Assembly: GCF_006381105.1 (NCBI RefSeq)
Contig: NZ_VDET01000002.1
Location: forward strand, 372,001 to 436,000
Reading direction: 5' to 3'
Length of the DNA stretch: 64,000 bases
Source of the DNA: Flavicella sediminum
GTDB taxonomy: Bacteria; Bacteroidota; Bacteroidia; Flavobacteriales; Flavobacteriaceae
In this document: positions 36,461 to 46,168 of the stretch, piece by piece
How positions within the stretch are numbered: the first letter of the stretch is position 1
Layout: every line of letters begins with the position of its first letter
Notes under the pieces: model-generated
What the model saw: the letters and a program-made list of their open reading frames with translations, nothing else
What the model was told of the DNA's origin: nothing
The model's database searches: none
Translations under genes and position numbers: made by a program

Positions 36461-39400
36461 TTATTTTTGATACACTTCAAATTCTGAAACACTAGGTTTA
36501 TCTTTAGCGCTAGTGATAAATAATCTACATTTTTTAGATGTAACCGTTTCAAAATTGAATGTTTTAAGATCTCCAATAGAAGTTCCGTTAGCAAGATCTA
36601 CCCATTGGTTTTCTTTTAAATATTGAATTTTATAATTGGTGATATGCTTGTCTATTTCTTTAAGTACAATAGTATTGAAAGTTACAGGCTTCACCCATTC
36701 TATCTCTAACCATTCCTTTTCTAAACCACTTGCTTTCCAATGCGTTTCAATATTTTCATCATTCGCTCTAAAAGCTTCAAAAACTGGTAATTTATCAGAT
36801 TTAATAGTCATTGAAGACGCATTCATTCGTGCTATTAAAGCTAAATTTTCTTGCTGATTTAACGGCTCTGGATAGGTTGTTTTTGGAAGTTGCGTCACGT
36901 TAAAATTGTACACACCAGAACTAACTTCATAAATAACATAGTTTCCAACGGCATCACTTTTTTCTGTGCCTGTATAATTAATTCCATCAACATCTTCTGC
37001 AATAACATTACCTTCTAAAACATCTTGACTTGAAGTAGCCGGAATGTATATTTTAGCTGATGTATTTACAGGAACTTCAACTTGAAAAACTGCTGAATTA
37101 TCCGTTTTTTTCCAATTTACAGCAATATCGCCATACATCGATGTATAAGCTGTGTTAGCGTACGTTAAATCGCCTACCGGAGCAGGTTTTACAATAAAAC
37201 GTTTCATTCCAAATGTTTCAGAATCTGGTCTTATACCTCCAAAACCTTTGATAAAATAACCACCAATACCTGTGTAACACGTGTGTATTTGACTGCCACC
37301 TACCGCAGACCATCGCTCTGGCCATACCGTTTTTCCTTGCTCAATAAAATACCCATAACTTGGGTGGCGTTTATCTTGAAGTAGTTCGTAAATTAAATCC
37401 ATACGCTCGCCGTACTCGGTAAAATAACGCGTGTAAAGTGCCTGACCAGAACTACCTGTATCATAATATGGAAACTTATACAATACTTGGTCTACCAAAT
37501 TATCATATACCTTTTGTTTTTCTGATTCTGGCGTAATACCTGCAATTAATGCAAAAGCCTGATTTACTTGATGTCCTTCGCCATATTTCCCTGTTTCAGG
37601 ATTGTAAAGTTCATTATGCGTAGCCTTACGTTGCACCTCTAAACGGCTTGCAAAAACTTTTTCATCTTCATCCTTATCTAATGCTTCGGCAATATTTTTT
37701 GCTGATTCTAGCATAAAAGCATACACACAATTATTAAAATGAGCTGATTCTGGGGAGTTACTAGATGTCCAGAAATTACCTCTTGGCGTACACCAATCTC
37801 CTAAACCAGGAAAAGCCATAGAACCTTGCTTCCCTACTTTTAACGCTCCGCCTGTGTTGTAATTTGAATGTTCGTATAGCCAATGCATCCATTTTTTTAA
37901 TGCTGGATAATGGTTGTTAAGTAATTTTTTATCGCCCAACATTCTATACGTTTCCCAAATGGTAATTGGGCTGTTTGCCATCCACATTAAAAAGTTAAAA
38001 TCATCACCATTAATTACGGCTCTCATTTTACCATTATCTGCTTGGGCATCTTGCATAAACTGTGCGTATTGCTCCATATAAGCACCGCTTTCAAAATTAG
38101 GTAAAGCATCACCGTACATAGCTGCTACGGTAACTTCTCCCCAACCACGTCTTTCACGATGCGGACAATCTACCAAAATACCATCAATAGTATTTGCGAT
38201 ATAAGTGTCTAAATTAATTTTGTAAATTTTATTTAAAAGTTCGCTAGAGCTTTCAAATTTGCTAATCTGTTTACGATCGTTTGTAATTACGTACCCCTTA
38301 ATATCTTTTAATTCTGGCTTGTAATTTATCCCCTGAATAGTAACCCAACGACCACCTGCTAAATTAAAACGATTGGTAAAATGACCTTTACCAGATTTAT
38401 CAAAAATACACATACTTCTTTGTTGCCAAGAAGAAGTTTGCCCTAACTGGTCGCTAATTTCGAAGGTAACTGTATCGCCTTCTGAACCGTTAAATAAATT
38501 CATCTCGAAGAAACCTGTGTAGTTTTCTCCCATATCTACCACGTAAGTACCATCGTTATTTTTTTGAACACCAATAGGTTTTACCTCTTTAAACTTAACT
38601 TGAGGTTCTACCATTTGCGCACTTAGAGTCGCGGTTATTTTACTTGTTGGCGGATTATTATCGGTGCTTTCTACAACTTTAGCTCCTTTTAAACCCAAAT
38701 AAATATCGGCTTTACCAATTTCTTTTGCATCAGACTGATTGAAAACAACGGCATTTGCCCAATTGCTATCGTCATAATCTGCTTTGTTCCAATCATCTTC
38801 ACGTAAACGCTCATCAATGACTTCACCACCAAAATTTAAAATATCCCAAGGCCCGTAATACGCGCTGTAACTTTTTTTACATTTCCAGGTTGTATCTGTT
38901 GCTAAAACCAAATTATTACCTGCAACAGAAATAGTAGCTTGCGCTTTAAATACAAACGGCGCATCGTGATACTCAACCATTCTTCCCCATCTAGCCCATC
39001 CTGCGGCGTGCCAAATACCAATAACGTTATCTCCTTTTTTAAGGTGATTTTTTATATCATAAGTTAAATACGGTAAACGTTTTTTCATTACCGAATACAC
39101 CGGATTCATAACAGCATTACTTACTTTTTCGCCATTCACATAAACTTCGTGGTATCCAAAAGAAGCCACGTATATAAGTCCAGATTCTGGAACATCAGTA
39201 AGTGTTACGTTTTTTCTGTACCAGTTATGATCTTTTTTTGTTTGGTCGTTTTTGTAAATCCAATCGCCTGTCCAATCTTTTTCATTTAACAATCCCATTG
39301 CAAATTTGGCTGGCTCGCTCCAATTAGAAACGCTACCAGATGCATCCCAAACACGAACTTTCCAATAACAAATTTGTCCGGAAGTTAATGCTTTACCTTG

Positions 39401-39733
39401 GTATATATTATTAACAGATTGCGCATCTGAAACCTGACCAGAATCCCATACATCACCTTTATTTGCGTTTAGATTTTCTATACTATTGGCTACTATTATT
39501 TGAAACCCTGTTTGATTTTGACCACGGGTTTTATTTTTATCTATAATTTTCCAACTTAATCTTGGTTGTACATTATCTATTCCTAACGGATCTTCACGGT
39601 ATTCGCATTTAAGATCTATTGGTGTAACCTCGCTTTTAATTTTTGAATTACAACTGATTATTGTTAACATAAAAACGGTAACAATAACAACTTTAAAAAC
39701 TGAATTAAATGGACTTAATAATTTATTTTTCAT
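36461..39733 (-). CDS. GH78-family protein with C-terminal F5/8-type C domain (paralogue 1)
   Basis: 1090 residues from the start at 39733. The frame extends to an ATG at 39763, but starting at 39733 gives a clean lipoprotein signal (MKNKLLSPFN to LTIISC). The domain order is the same as its downstream twin, ending in an F5/8-type C domain (VFEAFRANDENIETHWKA, EWLEIEWVKPVTFNTIVL). The catalytic strip again reads DCPHRERRGWGEVT, lacking the usual GWxGD Asp. YDTGSSGQALYTRYFTE and KTVWPERWSAVGGSQIHTCY are identical or nearly so in both copies. It is the first gene of a six-gene operon and diverges from the AraC gene. No clear copy of the shared PUL motif precedes it. Confidence 0.88.
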   Translation of the reverse strand: MKNKLLSPFNSVFKVVIVTVFMLTIISCNSKIKSEVTPIDLKCEYREDPLGIDNVQPRLSWKIIDKNKTRGQNQTGFQIIVANSIENLNANKGDVWDSGQVSDAQSVNNIYQGKALTSGQICYWKVRVWDASGSVSNWSEPAKFAMGLLNEKDWTGDWIYKNDQTKKDHNWYRKNVTLTDVPESGLIYVASFGYHEVYVNGEKVSNAVMNPVYSVMKKRLPYLTYDIKNHLKKGDNVIGIWHAAGWARWGRMVEYHDAPFVFKAQATISVAGNNLVLATDTTWKCKKSYSAYYGPWDILNFGGEVIDERLREDDWNKADYDDSNWANAVVFNQSDAKEIGKADIYLGLKGAKVVESTDNNPPTSKITATLSAQMVEPQVKFKEVKPIGVQKNNDGTYVVDMGENYTGFFEMNLFNGSEGDTVTFEISDQLGQTSSWQQRSMCIFDKSGKGHFTNRFNLAGGRWVTIQGINYKPELKDIKGYVITNDRKQISKFESSSELLNKIYKINLDTYIANTIDGILVDCPHRERRGWGEVTVAAMYGDALPNFESGAYMEQYAQFMQDAQADNGKMRAVINGDDFNFLMWMANSPITIWETYRMLGDKKLLNNHYPALKKWMHWLYEHSNYNTGGALKVGKQGSMAFPGLGDWCTPRGNFWTSSNSPESAHFNNCVYAFMLESAKNIAEALDKDEDEKVFASRLEVQRKATHNELYNPETGKYGEGHQVNQAFALIAGITPESEKQKVYDNLVDQVLYKFPYYDTGSSGQALYTRYFTEYGERMDLIYELLQDKRHPSYGYFIEQGKTVWPERWSAVGGSQIHTCYTGIGGYFIKGFGGIRPDSETFGMKRFIVKPAPVGDLTYANTAYTSMYGDIAVNWKKTDNSAVFQVEVPVNTSAKIYIPATSSQDVLEGNVIAEDVDGINYTGTEKSDAVGNYVIYEVSSGVYNFNVTQLPKTTYPEPLNQQENLALIARMNASSMTIKSDKLPVFEAFRANDENIETHWKASGLEKEWLEIEWVKPVTFNTIVLKEIDKHITNYKIQYLKENQWVDLANGTSIGDLKTFNFETVTSKKCRLFITSAKDKPSVSEFEVYQK

Positions 39734-39906
39734 TTGTAATAATTTAAAAATCTTATAATACATGTTACCTGTTTGTTATCATAAAACACAGATTTGAAAA
39801 CATGCTTTATTTTAAATTGAAGTAGGGACTTTATTTTTTTATAAATTTCTATAATTAAACACTATTTATCAATTAACAATTTGATATATTAGTTGCACAA
39901 AATGAT

Positions 39907-40791
39907 ATGAAAAACACGTACCGAAAATATCTAATAACTCTTGAAAATGATAAAAAATGGGGTTTTTACATAAATAACCTAGGACGAACTGTTATCGAAA
40001 AAAACAGTAATTACCCTCCAAAAGACCATCCAGATAATTATTTTTTCACTTGGAACAGAGGTCGTGTTTTAGATGAATTTCATGTTGTGCTTATAACCAA
40101 AGGCGAAGGTTTTTTTGAAAGTAAAGAAAGTGGACCTCTAAAAGTATCTGATGGGGACCTTTTTTTATTATTTCCTGGAGTTTGGCATAAATACAAACCG
40201 TTAAAAAAAACAGGATGGACAGAACGCTGGGTTGGATTCTCTGGTGACATAGCCAATCAGTTATTATCAAATGGTTTTTTTACGCCTAATGAGCCTGTAA
40301 TATCTAAATGCAATAAACCTCAAGTTTTAAATTATTTTAATTCCCTTTTTAAATTATTTGATGAAGAACCTTTTGGGTTTCAAAAATTAGCCTCGGGTAT
40401 ATGTATGCAACTTATGGCAGAACTCCATAACATAAAGCACGGAGGAAACAACATAGAAGACCTAAACTCTATGGTCTCTAAAGCAAAAGGTTTAATGTAT
40501 GAAAACATTAATAAAAACATTGACTTAAAAAAAATGGCTGCCGAATTGGGTGTGAGCTATTCTAAATTTAGATTAGACTTTAAAAAGCAAACGGGTGTTT
40601 CTCCTTTGCAGTATTATTTATTATTAAAAGTTGAAAAATCTAAAGAGCTATTGTTAAGTTCCGAAAAAAACCAAAAAGAAATAGCCTATGAGCTAGGTTT
40701 TGAATCTGATTATTATTTTAACAGATTGTTTAAAAGTAAAACGGGATTATCACCTGGTAAATTTAGAAACCTAAGTAAAATACATACTTAA
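39907..40791 (+). CDS. AraC-family transcriptional regulator with cupin sensor domain
   Basis: 294 residues, cytoplasmic. The N-terminal cupin (about 45-150: FHVVLITKGEGFFES, DGDLFLLFPGVWHKYKP) is the usual sugar-sensing part. The C-terminal double helix-turn-helix (about 188-290) has DLKKMAAELGVSYSKFRLDF and QKEIAYELGFESDYYFNRLF, with KTGLSPGKFR at the end. It is transcribed divergently from the GH78 operon over 173 bp. TATATTAG at 39885-39892 could be its -7 box. It is the only transcription factor in the window and the obvious candidate activator for the neighbouring operon, possibly responding to rhamnose or its products. Whether it also binds the shared TCCTG repeat is open. Confidence 0.95.
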   Translation: MKNTYRKYLITLENDKKWGFYINNLGRTVIEKNSNYPPKDHPDNYFFTWNRGRVLDEFHVVLITKGEGFFESKESGPLKVSDGDLFLLFPGVWHKYKPLKKTGWTERWVGFSGDIANQLLSNGFFTPNEPVISKCNKPQVLNYFNSLFKLFDEEPFGFQKLASGICMQLMAELHNIKHGGNNIEDLNSMVSKAKGLMYENINKNIDLKKMAAELGVSYSKFRLDFKKQTGVSPLQYYLLLKVEKSKELLLSSEKNQKEIAYELGFESDYYFNRLFKSKTGLSPGKFRNLSKIHT

Positions 40792-40801
40792 AATTGTAGT
40801 T

Positions 40802-42718
40802 TTAGCTTACTGTTAATGAAATAAGCAGTTCCTTTATACCTTCTTCAAAAAATACTTCTAAAGGCAATGCTTCGACTCCTGGTACCATATTAAAAGTTCT
40901 TGAGCCTTCCATTTCTTTTATTCTGATAGGCACATTCGCTTTTACAGTAACCAATCCTTCCGATTTTTGAATACTTATTTCTGTATCGCTTACTTGATTA
41001 AAAACTTCTTTATTTGGAGAAACAATAGGTAACACAAATGCGGTTGGCTCTGAAACCACTTGTTTTGAATTTACTTTAATTTTCATAATATCTGCTGAAC
41101 AGATATATGATATAAAAAACTCTGAAGCTGTATTTTCAATTACATTTCTATCAACATCTTTCAATTTTACATTTGCTAGTAATTCAACATTACCATTTTC
41201 ATCTTTACTAGTTACAGTGGCTGGCAAATCATAAAGGTTTGTGTACCAAACCTCATCTTTAAATGTTTCAATTCGCGGCGTTAAACAAATATCTTTTCCA
41301 GGTTGTGACTGTTGATTATTTTTTTCAACCATATGATACTCTGCCATACTTGCAGCACATAATAGCCCAACTCTATTATGATACAACGCACCTAACGCAC
41401 CTCCTGAAGCTTGACGATAATCATATTTATAATGGTACTCGGCATCATAAGCACTTACAGTTCCTCTCCAATCGCCTCGTGCAAAAAGTGAAACATCTAA
41501 ATCGTCAAAGTGTTTTACGCCATCAGCCATTGTTCTTGGAAGAGCTGTGTTTGTATTTATTTCTGGCAGGTGTTCCCAGTGATCTAACATCGATGCCAAA
41601 GGTTTTGCATGCGCAAAGGTATGATGTACGCAAGGTTTTATTCCTGCCGACACAAAATGTGGTCCACCATGAATCAAACCATCTGCAGTGCAACGTTTTA
41701 ATAATTCTGTATTTTTAACCGCTGCCGTTCCGAAAGCTGGATTTATGTGTGCCATCATTCCAAAGGCTGGCTGACTTCCATCACAAGTACGACTTCCCCA
41801 GTAACTCCATTTATACATACGATTCCCCCAACTATTGTCCCAAGCTCCATCTGGCATCATAAATTCTAAATGACTATTTAAAGATTTTGTAACGATTTGC
41901 AATAAATCTTCCTCCTTATGTTTTAAAGCATACATTACAAGACTATTCAATGTTTCTTCTACATTATACCCCAAATCTACCCCATGTAAACCTTTAGCAC
42001 TTAACTTACTTGAACTTTTTTTACATTCGCCAAACAACAAGCCTTCATTTTTTGTAAAATACCTTTTTACCTCATTTGCTAGTTTTGCACTTTTTGTTTT
42101 AAAATCTTCATTCCCTATAACATCACCAATTAAATCCAATCCATAAATGGCGGTACCTCCGTAATTTATATTGGTAAAATCTATCGTAAATTCCTTATAA
42201 ATAAACTGCCCTGCTTTCGTCAAACGTTCTGTCCAAGATTTACGTGTTTTTTCATCTAAAACATGACCATGATAATGCAAAGCCTCAGCCAAAGCTATAG
42301 CGCCAAAAACAGTAATTCCTTTCCACGATTTTGGATTTGGGATTACAGTCCAAGCTCCATTTTCTTGAGAGACATTATTTTCTGCCCAAGTCATCACTAA
42401 TTTTGCAGCCTCTATATATTTTTTATCACCACTAATGTCTGCCATATACAAAAAAGGATAGACTGCGTCCATACAACGCCCGTGAATATGAAAACAAGAA
42501 GGACAATCTAGCGCACCATGCTCTTCTAAATTAGCGGGATTGTTTATTTGTACTTTTAGCATACCATCACACCAATCTTTTAGAAGCGCTGCTATCATTT
42601 TTTTAAATTCCACGGAATGTTCTGGGTGATTCGAACAAGAATTAAAAACACTTCCCGATGGAATTGACAAGCCTAATCCCGCCAGTGTTGACAATTGTAT
42701 AAAATTTCTTCTTTCCAT
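40802..42718 (-). CDS. Unclassified (alpha/alpha)-toroid secreted protein with twin-arginine signal
   Basis: 638 residues from the start at 42718. A longer start at 42760 would place 14 residues before the twin-arginine signal MERRNFIQLSTLAGLGL, so the shorter start is preferred. The N-terminal two thirds (about 35-420) are alpha-helical with repeated short segments typical of (alpha/alpha) toroids (FLYMADISGDKKYIEAAKLV, NYGGTAIYGLDLIGDV, GAWDNSWGNRMYKWSYWGSR). The last third is beta-rich. CPSCFHIHGRCMDAV is a conspicuous Cys/His-rich strip near residue 52. I do not recognise the family. The layout resembles polysaccharide lyases and GH88/GH105-like enzymes. It follows the 1070-residue propeller lyase candidate in the same operon and converges with AraC, leaving 10 nt. 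Confidence 0.7.
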   Translation of the reverse strand: MERRNFIQLSTLAGLGLSIPSGSVFNSCSNHPEHSVEFKKMIAALLKDWCDGMLKVQINNPANLEEHGALDCPSCFHIHGRCMDAVYPFLYMADISGDKKYIEAAKLVMTWAENNVSQENGAWTVIPNPKSWKGITVFGAIALAEALHYHGHVLDEKTRKSWTERLTKAGQFIYKEFTIDFTNINYGGTAIYGLDLIGDVIGNEDFKTKSAKLANEVKRYFTKNEGLLFGECKKSSSKLSAKGLHGVDLGYNVEETLNSLVMYALKHKEEDLLQIVTKSLNSHLEFMMPDGAWDNSWGNRMYKWSYWGSRTCDGSQPAFGMMAHINPAFGTAAVKNTELLKRCTADGLIHGGPHFVSAGIKPCVHHTFAHAKPLASMLDHWEHLPEINTNTALPRTMADGVKHFDDLDVSLFARGDWRGTVSAYDAEYHYKYDYRQASGGALGALYHNRVGLLCAASMAEYHMVEKNNQQSQPGKDICLTPRIETFKDEVWYTNLYDLPATVTSKDENGNVELLANVKLKDVDRNVIENTASEFFISYICSADIMKIKVNSKQVVSEPTAFVLPIVSPNKEVFNQVSDTEISIQKSEGLVTVKANVPIRIKEMEGSRTFNMVPGVEALPLEVFFEEGIKELLISLTVS

Positions 42719-42772
42719 ATTTCTTATTCCTATAATCCGTTCAACGATATCCCTATTCATTATTGACTTAAA

Positions 42773-45700
42773 CTATTCAACAATTAATTTCGATTGAATC
42801 ATTTTTTGATCGTCCGTTTTTAAAACGACAAGATAAATACCCCTTGTTAATTTTTCAGTTATCTCTGTACTATTTCCAACGACCTTTTTTTCAAACACTT
42901 TTGTTCCTAAAATGGTATAAATTTCAACCTTAAATCCATTTGATTTTTCACAAACTATGGTAAATTCATTTTTAGTTGGATTTGGATATACTTTTAAAGA
43001 AGAAATATTCGATTCGTATTTATGAACATTTAGCAATGGTCCGCCAGTACCTATAACTTGCCATTTACTTCTTTCATCATTTGCATCGACTGTAAGATTG
43101 TAAAACTTGTCATCTGTTTGGTGATACAAAAATCTACCTGTGTTTTTTGCTTCGAACCTAAAAGTATTGTCTGTTTCATCGTGATGAACAGTCCAAATTT
43201 TATCTGAATCATTCGCTGGCGGTGCTTTTGTTGTACTTACTACTAAATAAGCACCTGTTGCAAATCCACTTCCTGTAGCCCGTAATATCCCATTGTCCTT
43301 GCTATCTATATTATAATAATCTACCCCCTCTATAGTCGTTTTAACAAATTCCCATTTTCTATCTACGCCATCACCTGAATCACGCATCATAACGGGTTGG
43401 GAACTTCCCGCTGCACCCAAAAATTTTCCCGTTGCAACATTTACAAGCTGGTAAACGCCTACCTCACTACCTCCTTCATTTACTCCCCCACTAGATTGAC
43501 CATTGGTTATTTTCATTCGATCAAAATTAAAACCACCGACTTCACCTACAATTTTAATTTTTTGAAGACCTTTTTTAAGTGAAATATTTGCTTTAGACCC
43601 CTTAAAAACGGTAAGACTTGGTGTTACTGTAAGCGAGATAGAACTAAGTTTGGTAGAACCACTCATGATTTTTAATTTTTTTAAAGATCCAGGGGATGCT
43701 GCAAAAACTTCGACTTGATAAGTTCCGTCGCTAGGCACATCAATCGTATATTCGGCAAAATCATCGGTATTCCAAGAATTCAAGTAAAAAATAGAATTAC
43801 TCCATCTTGTAACATTTACACCATTTTTCGTTGTAAAATATTCAGCTTCAATCTCAGTTGGAAGAAGGTGCGTTTTTGGCTTTACAGTAATTGTTTTCGT
43901 GGCTTGAGCCGCAGTATAATATTCATTCTCCTCTGCCGTAACAGTAATTGTTGCACTTCCTGCGCCTAAAACTTCTCTTACCTGGTCATTCCAAACAATG
44001 GCAACTTGATTATTAGGACAAACAAATCTTAGATTTGCATCAGAATTATTACTCGTAGCTTGAAGACTAAATGGGCTATCTCCAGAAGTTACTTGTGGAA
44101 TATCTTGAAAAGTAATTACTTGTTGACGCTTAGGAACATTAAATTCGTGACTTACAATAGGCGCAGCATTATACGTACTGTTGCCTATTTGTAAAGCATT
44201 AATTGCAGTAGTTCCTGCACGTTTCACCTGCAATTTTCCATCTACAACAACCGCAACATCAGTATTTGTACTTTCGTATTGCACAGGCAAACCTGAACTA
44301 GCTGTAGCGCTTAATACCTGGTCTGCACTATCCCAAGTATGTGTGCTTGACTGTAAATTGAATTCGATTGTTTGATTCGATTTTGAAACATTCGAATTTA
44401 TCACTAAAGTTTTCGACCTATCGGCTGCTTTTTCATAAACGCCATTTCCACTTTGATGTGCAATTATATCACAAGTTCCAACTCCCATTATTCTTACTTT
44501 ATGACCATCAACAATACGTGCAATATTCGTATTTGATGAAGTATAAGAAACCTCCAAACCAGAACTTGCCGAAGCACTTAGTATAAAATCCGGATCACCT
44601 TCTGTCTTTTCTAAATAGGCTCCAAAATTAATAGTTTGTGGCTGGTATTCTTCTTTTTGAATTCGAAGTACAAAACAATGAACTGGCACTTTATCACTAC
44701 TTTTATTCTCACTAAAAACAGCTGCAATTACGCCATTGTCCATGATCGTAATACTTTTTTTAAGATTCACCCCAACACTCTTTCGAAAATCTTCACGCCA
44801 TACATAGCTACCCGCCAAAGCACTTTTAATTACAAAATCACCACCTGTCATGATGAACTTATACATACGATTCCCGTACATAGCACCTAAAGAACCTTTA
44901 TTTCGATCTACAGTAAATGTTGTTTCACCATCTTTTTTAAGGTAGTTATAATGATCAGTGTTTTTGGGTTTGATATACATATAGATATCATTTTTTGGAG
45001 AAATGGCAACCTGAGGACCACCTGCCCAACCTGCAGTACTCGGAACACTCCTAGGATCCGCTATAAAGAATGGAGCATGATCGATAATGGGTAAATCATA
45101 ACTTTTACCATCAACAGTAGTTGCTTTATCATTCATACGTGCCCCTAGTTCCATTAAATAAATCCCCTCTCCCAAAGTAGTAGGTGATTCTGCCCATCTT
45201 GGTGAATATGCGTAGTAAAATTTACCATTGAAAAAATAGGCAGTCCCATAACAAAAATTTCGTTCTCCCTGACTTACTTCAGGCCCCGTTCCTTGTATAA
45301 TAGTAGTTTCAGGAGACCAAGAATTCCCATCATAATACGTCATTACAATATTTCCACCAACAGCAGATCCAAGTCTTCTTTCAAAATACATTTCACCCTG
45401 ATCGTTGTTAAATAAATCAGGATAGGTAACTCCATTAACTTTTTTCCCTGGAATTAAATAATTTTGTTGCGCAAGAAAATTGGCTGCGGTAAAGTCACTA
45501 TCTGGACCGAAAGCAATGTTTTTCTTAGACTTTATATAATTTAAATCTTCATTATGATGATCGAACATCAAATGAACAGTGCCATCTATAGGGCAAATAC
45601 CAATGTTTGTAGTTAAATGCGTATCTCCTTTACCTCCTACCAAACTCAACTTTGCAGGAAGTGCAACATGTATCCATGACCCTTCTCCAATTTTCTTACG

Positions 45701-45985
45701 GGAAACCATCAAAGTACGATCTGCCCAACCACCACGATACCAAGTATAAAAAACAAAACCATTAGAAACTTTGACACAGTTACCATGTGGATTAATAGCC
45801 GGCGCATAATGGTAGGGTTTTGGATCGTCTGCCTTCCAAAAGTAAAATGCTTCATCAGTTATTACAGAATTTTCCAAAAACGTTACTTGTGCTGAAATTT
45901 TCTTTGGAAATAAATTTGTGATCATTAACAAAAGGATGACAAAACTGTTAATTTTAAAATAATTTGAGTGCGTCTTTTTTTTCAT
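42773..45985 (-). CDS. Multidomain T9SS-secreted propeller lyase candidate (PL24/25-like) with binding domains
   Basis: 1070 residues. The signal peptide (about 1-32) precedes a BNR_4-type propeller (about 33-450) with GDTHLTTNIGICPIDGTVHL and MFDHHNEDLNYI, sharing the ICPxDGTxHLxFDHH signature with the protein at 19751-21190. Three Ig-like repeats follow (about 453-700, each starting QTI-F and containing ATASSGL or similar), then a CBM6-like domain (about 707-830, EAEYFTTKNGVNVTRW, FDRMKITNG), a ricin-like trefoil (about 845-985, YQLVNVATGKFLGAAG, KNTGRFLYHQTDDKFYN) and a T9SS type A sorting domain (VYPNPTKNEFTIV to the end). It is probably an extracellular endo-lyase that attacks the intact polymer. 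Activity is inferred. Confidence 0.8.
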   Translation of the reverse strand: MKKKTHSNYFKINSFVILLLMITNLFPKKISAQVTFLENSVITDEAFYFWKADDPKPYHYAPAINPHGNCVKVSNGFVFYTWYRGGWADRTLMVSRKKIGEGSWIHVALPAKLSLVGGKGDTHLTTNIGICPIDGTVHLMFDHHNEDLNYIKSKKNIAFGPDSDFTAANFLAQQNYLIPGKKVNGVTYPDLFNNDQGEMYFERRLGSAVGGNIVMTYYDGNSWSPETTIIQGTGPEVSQGERNFCYGTAYFFNGKFYYAYSPRWAESPTTLGEGIYLMELGARMNDKATTVDGKSYDLPIIDHAPFFIADPRSVPSTAGWAGGPQVAISPKNDIYMYIKPKNTDHYNYLKKDGETTFTVDRNKGSLGAMYGNRMYKFIMTGGDFVIKSALAGSYVWREDFRKSVGVNLKKSITIMDNGVIAAVFSENKSSDKVPVHCFVLRIQKEEYQPQTINFGAYLEKTEGDPDFILSASASSGLEVSYTSSNTNIARIVDGHKVRIMGVGTCDIIAHQSGNGVYEKAADRSKTLVINSNVSKSNQTIEFNLQSSTHTWDSADQVLSATASSGLPVQYESTNTDVAVVVDGKLQVKRAGTTAINALQIGNSTYNAAPIVSHEFNVPKRQQVITFQDIPQVTSGDSPFSLQATSNNSDANLRFVCPNNQVAIVWNDQVREVLGAGSATITVTAEENEYYTAAQATKTITVKPKTHLLPTEIEAEYFTTKNGVNVTRWSNSIFYLNSWNTDDFAEYTIDVPSDGTYQVEVFAASPGSLKKLKIMSGSTKLSSISLTVTPSLTVFKGSKANISLKKGLQKIKIVGEVGGFNFDRMKITNGQSSGGVNEGGSEVGVYQLVNVATGKFLGAAGSSQPVMMRDSGDGVDRKWEFVKTTIEGVDYYNIDSKDNGILRATGSGFATGAYLVVSTTKAPPANDSDKIWTVHHDETDNTFRFEAKNTGRFLYHQTDDKFYNLTVDANDERSKWQVIGTGGPLLNVHKYESNISSLKVYPNPTKNEFTIVCEKSNGFKVEIYTILGTKVFEKKVVGNSTEITEKLTRGIYLVVLKTDDQKMIQSKLIVE

Positions 45986-46067
45986 AAAATCAATTAATTT
46001 ACATCGGCAACGTTGGTTCTTTTTTTAATCGGCTAAAAAGAATTGCTATATACCTGAACTTCATCTC

Positions 46068-46112
46068 TAAAATTAAACAGAACCTCACTAGACATTGTCC
46101 TGCACTATCCTG
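46068..46112 (-). promoter_or_regulatory. Shared-motif promoter for the multidomain propeller protein operon
   Basis: Plus strand 46098-46112 reads TCCTGCACTATCCTG, a perfect pentamer pair. The minus-strand -7 box TAATTTTA (46068-46075) starts 22 nt after it. The repeat ends 113 nt before the start codon. Confidence 0.78.
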
Positions 46113-46168
46113 CCAATTAAAATCTTAATCTATTTGATATAAGAAATTACTCCCCTTGAAAAAACCTG

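Noticed and set aside
39734-39763. Longer start for the first tandem GH78
   Set aside because: It adds 10 residues ahead of a complete lipoprotein signal that starts at 39733.
39763-39785. A possible shared-motif copy upstream of the first GH78 of the tandem pair (ACCTG at 39767-39771)
   Set aside because: Only one poor pentamer is present, no second one lies at 10 bp, and no TAnnTTTG-like box lies 22 nt further on.
41263-41718. 151-codon open frame on the plus strand
   Set aside because: It lies wholly opposite the twin-arginine protein gene, and its composition has no signal or family features.
42719-42760. Longer start for the twin-arginine protein
   Set aside because: It would add 14 residues ahead of the twin-arginine signal. 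The start at 42718 gives a standard signal.
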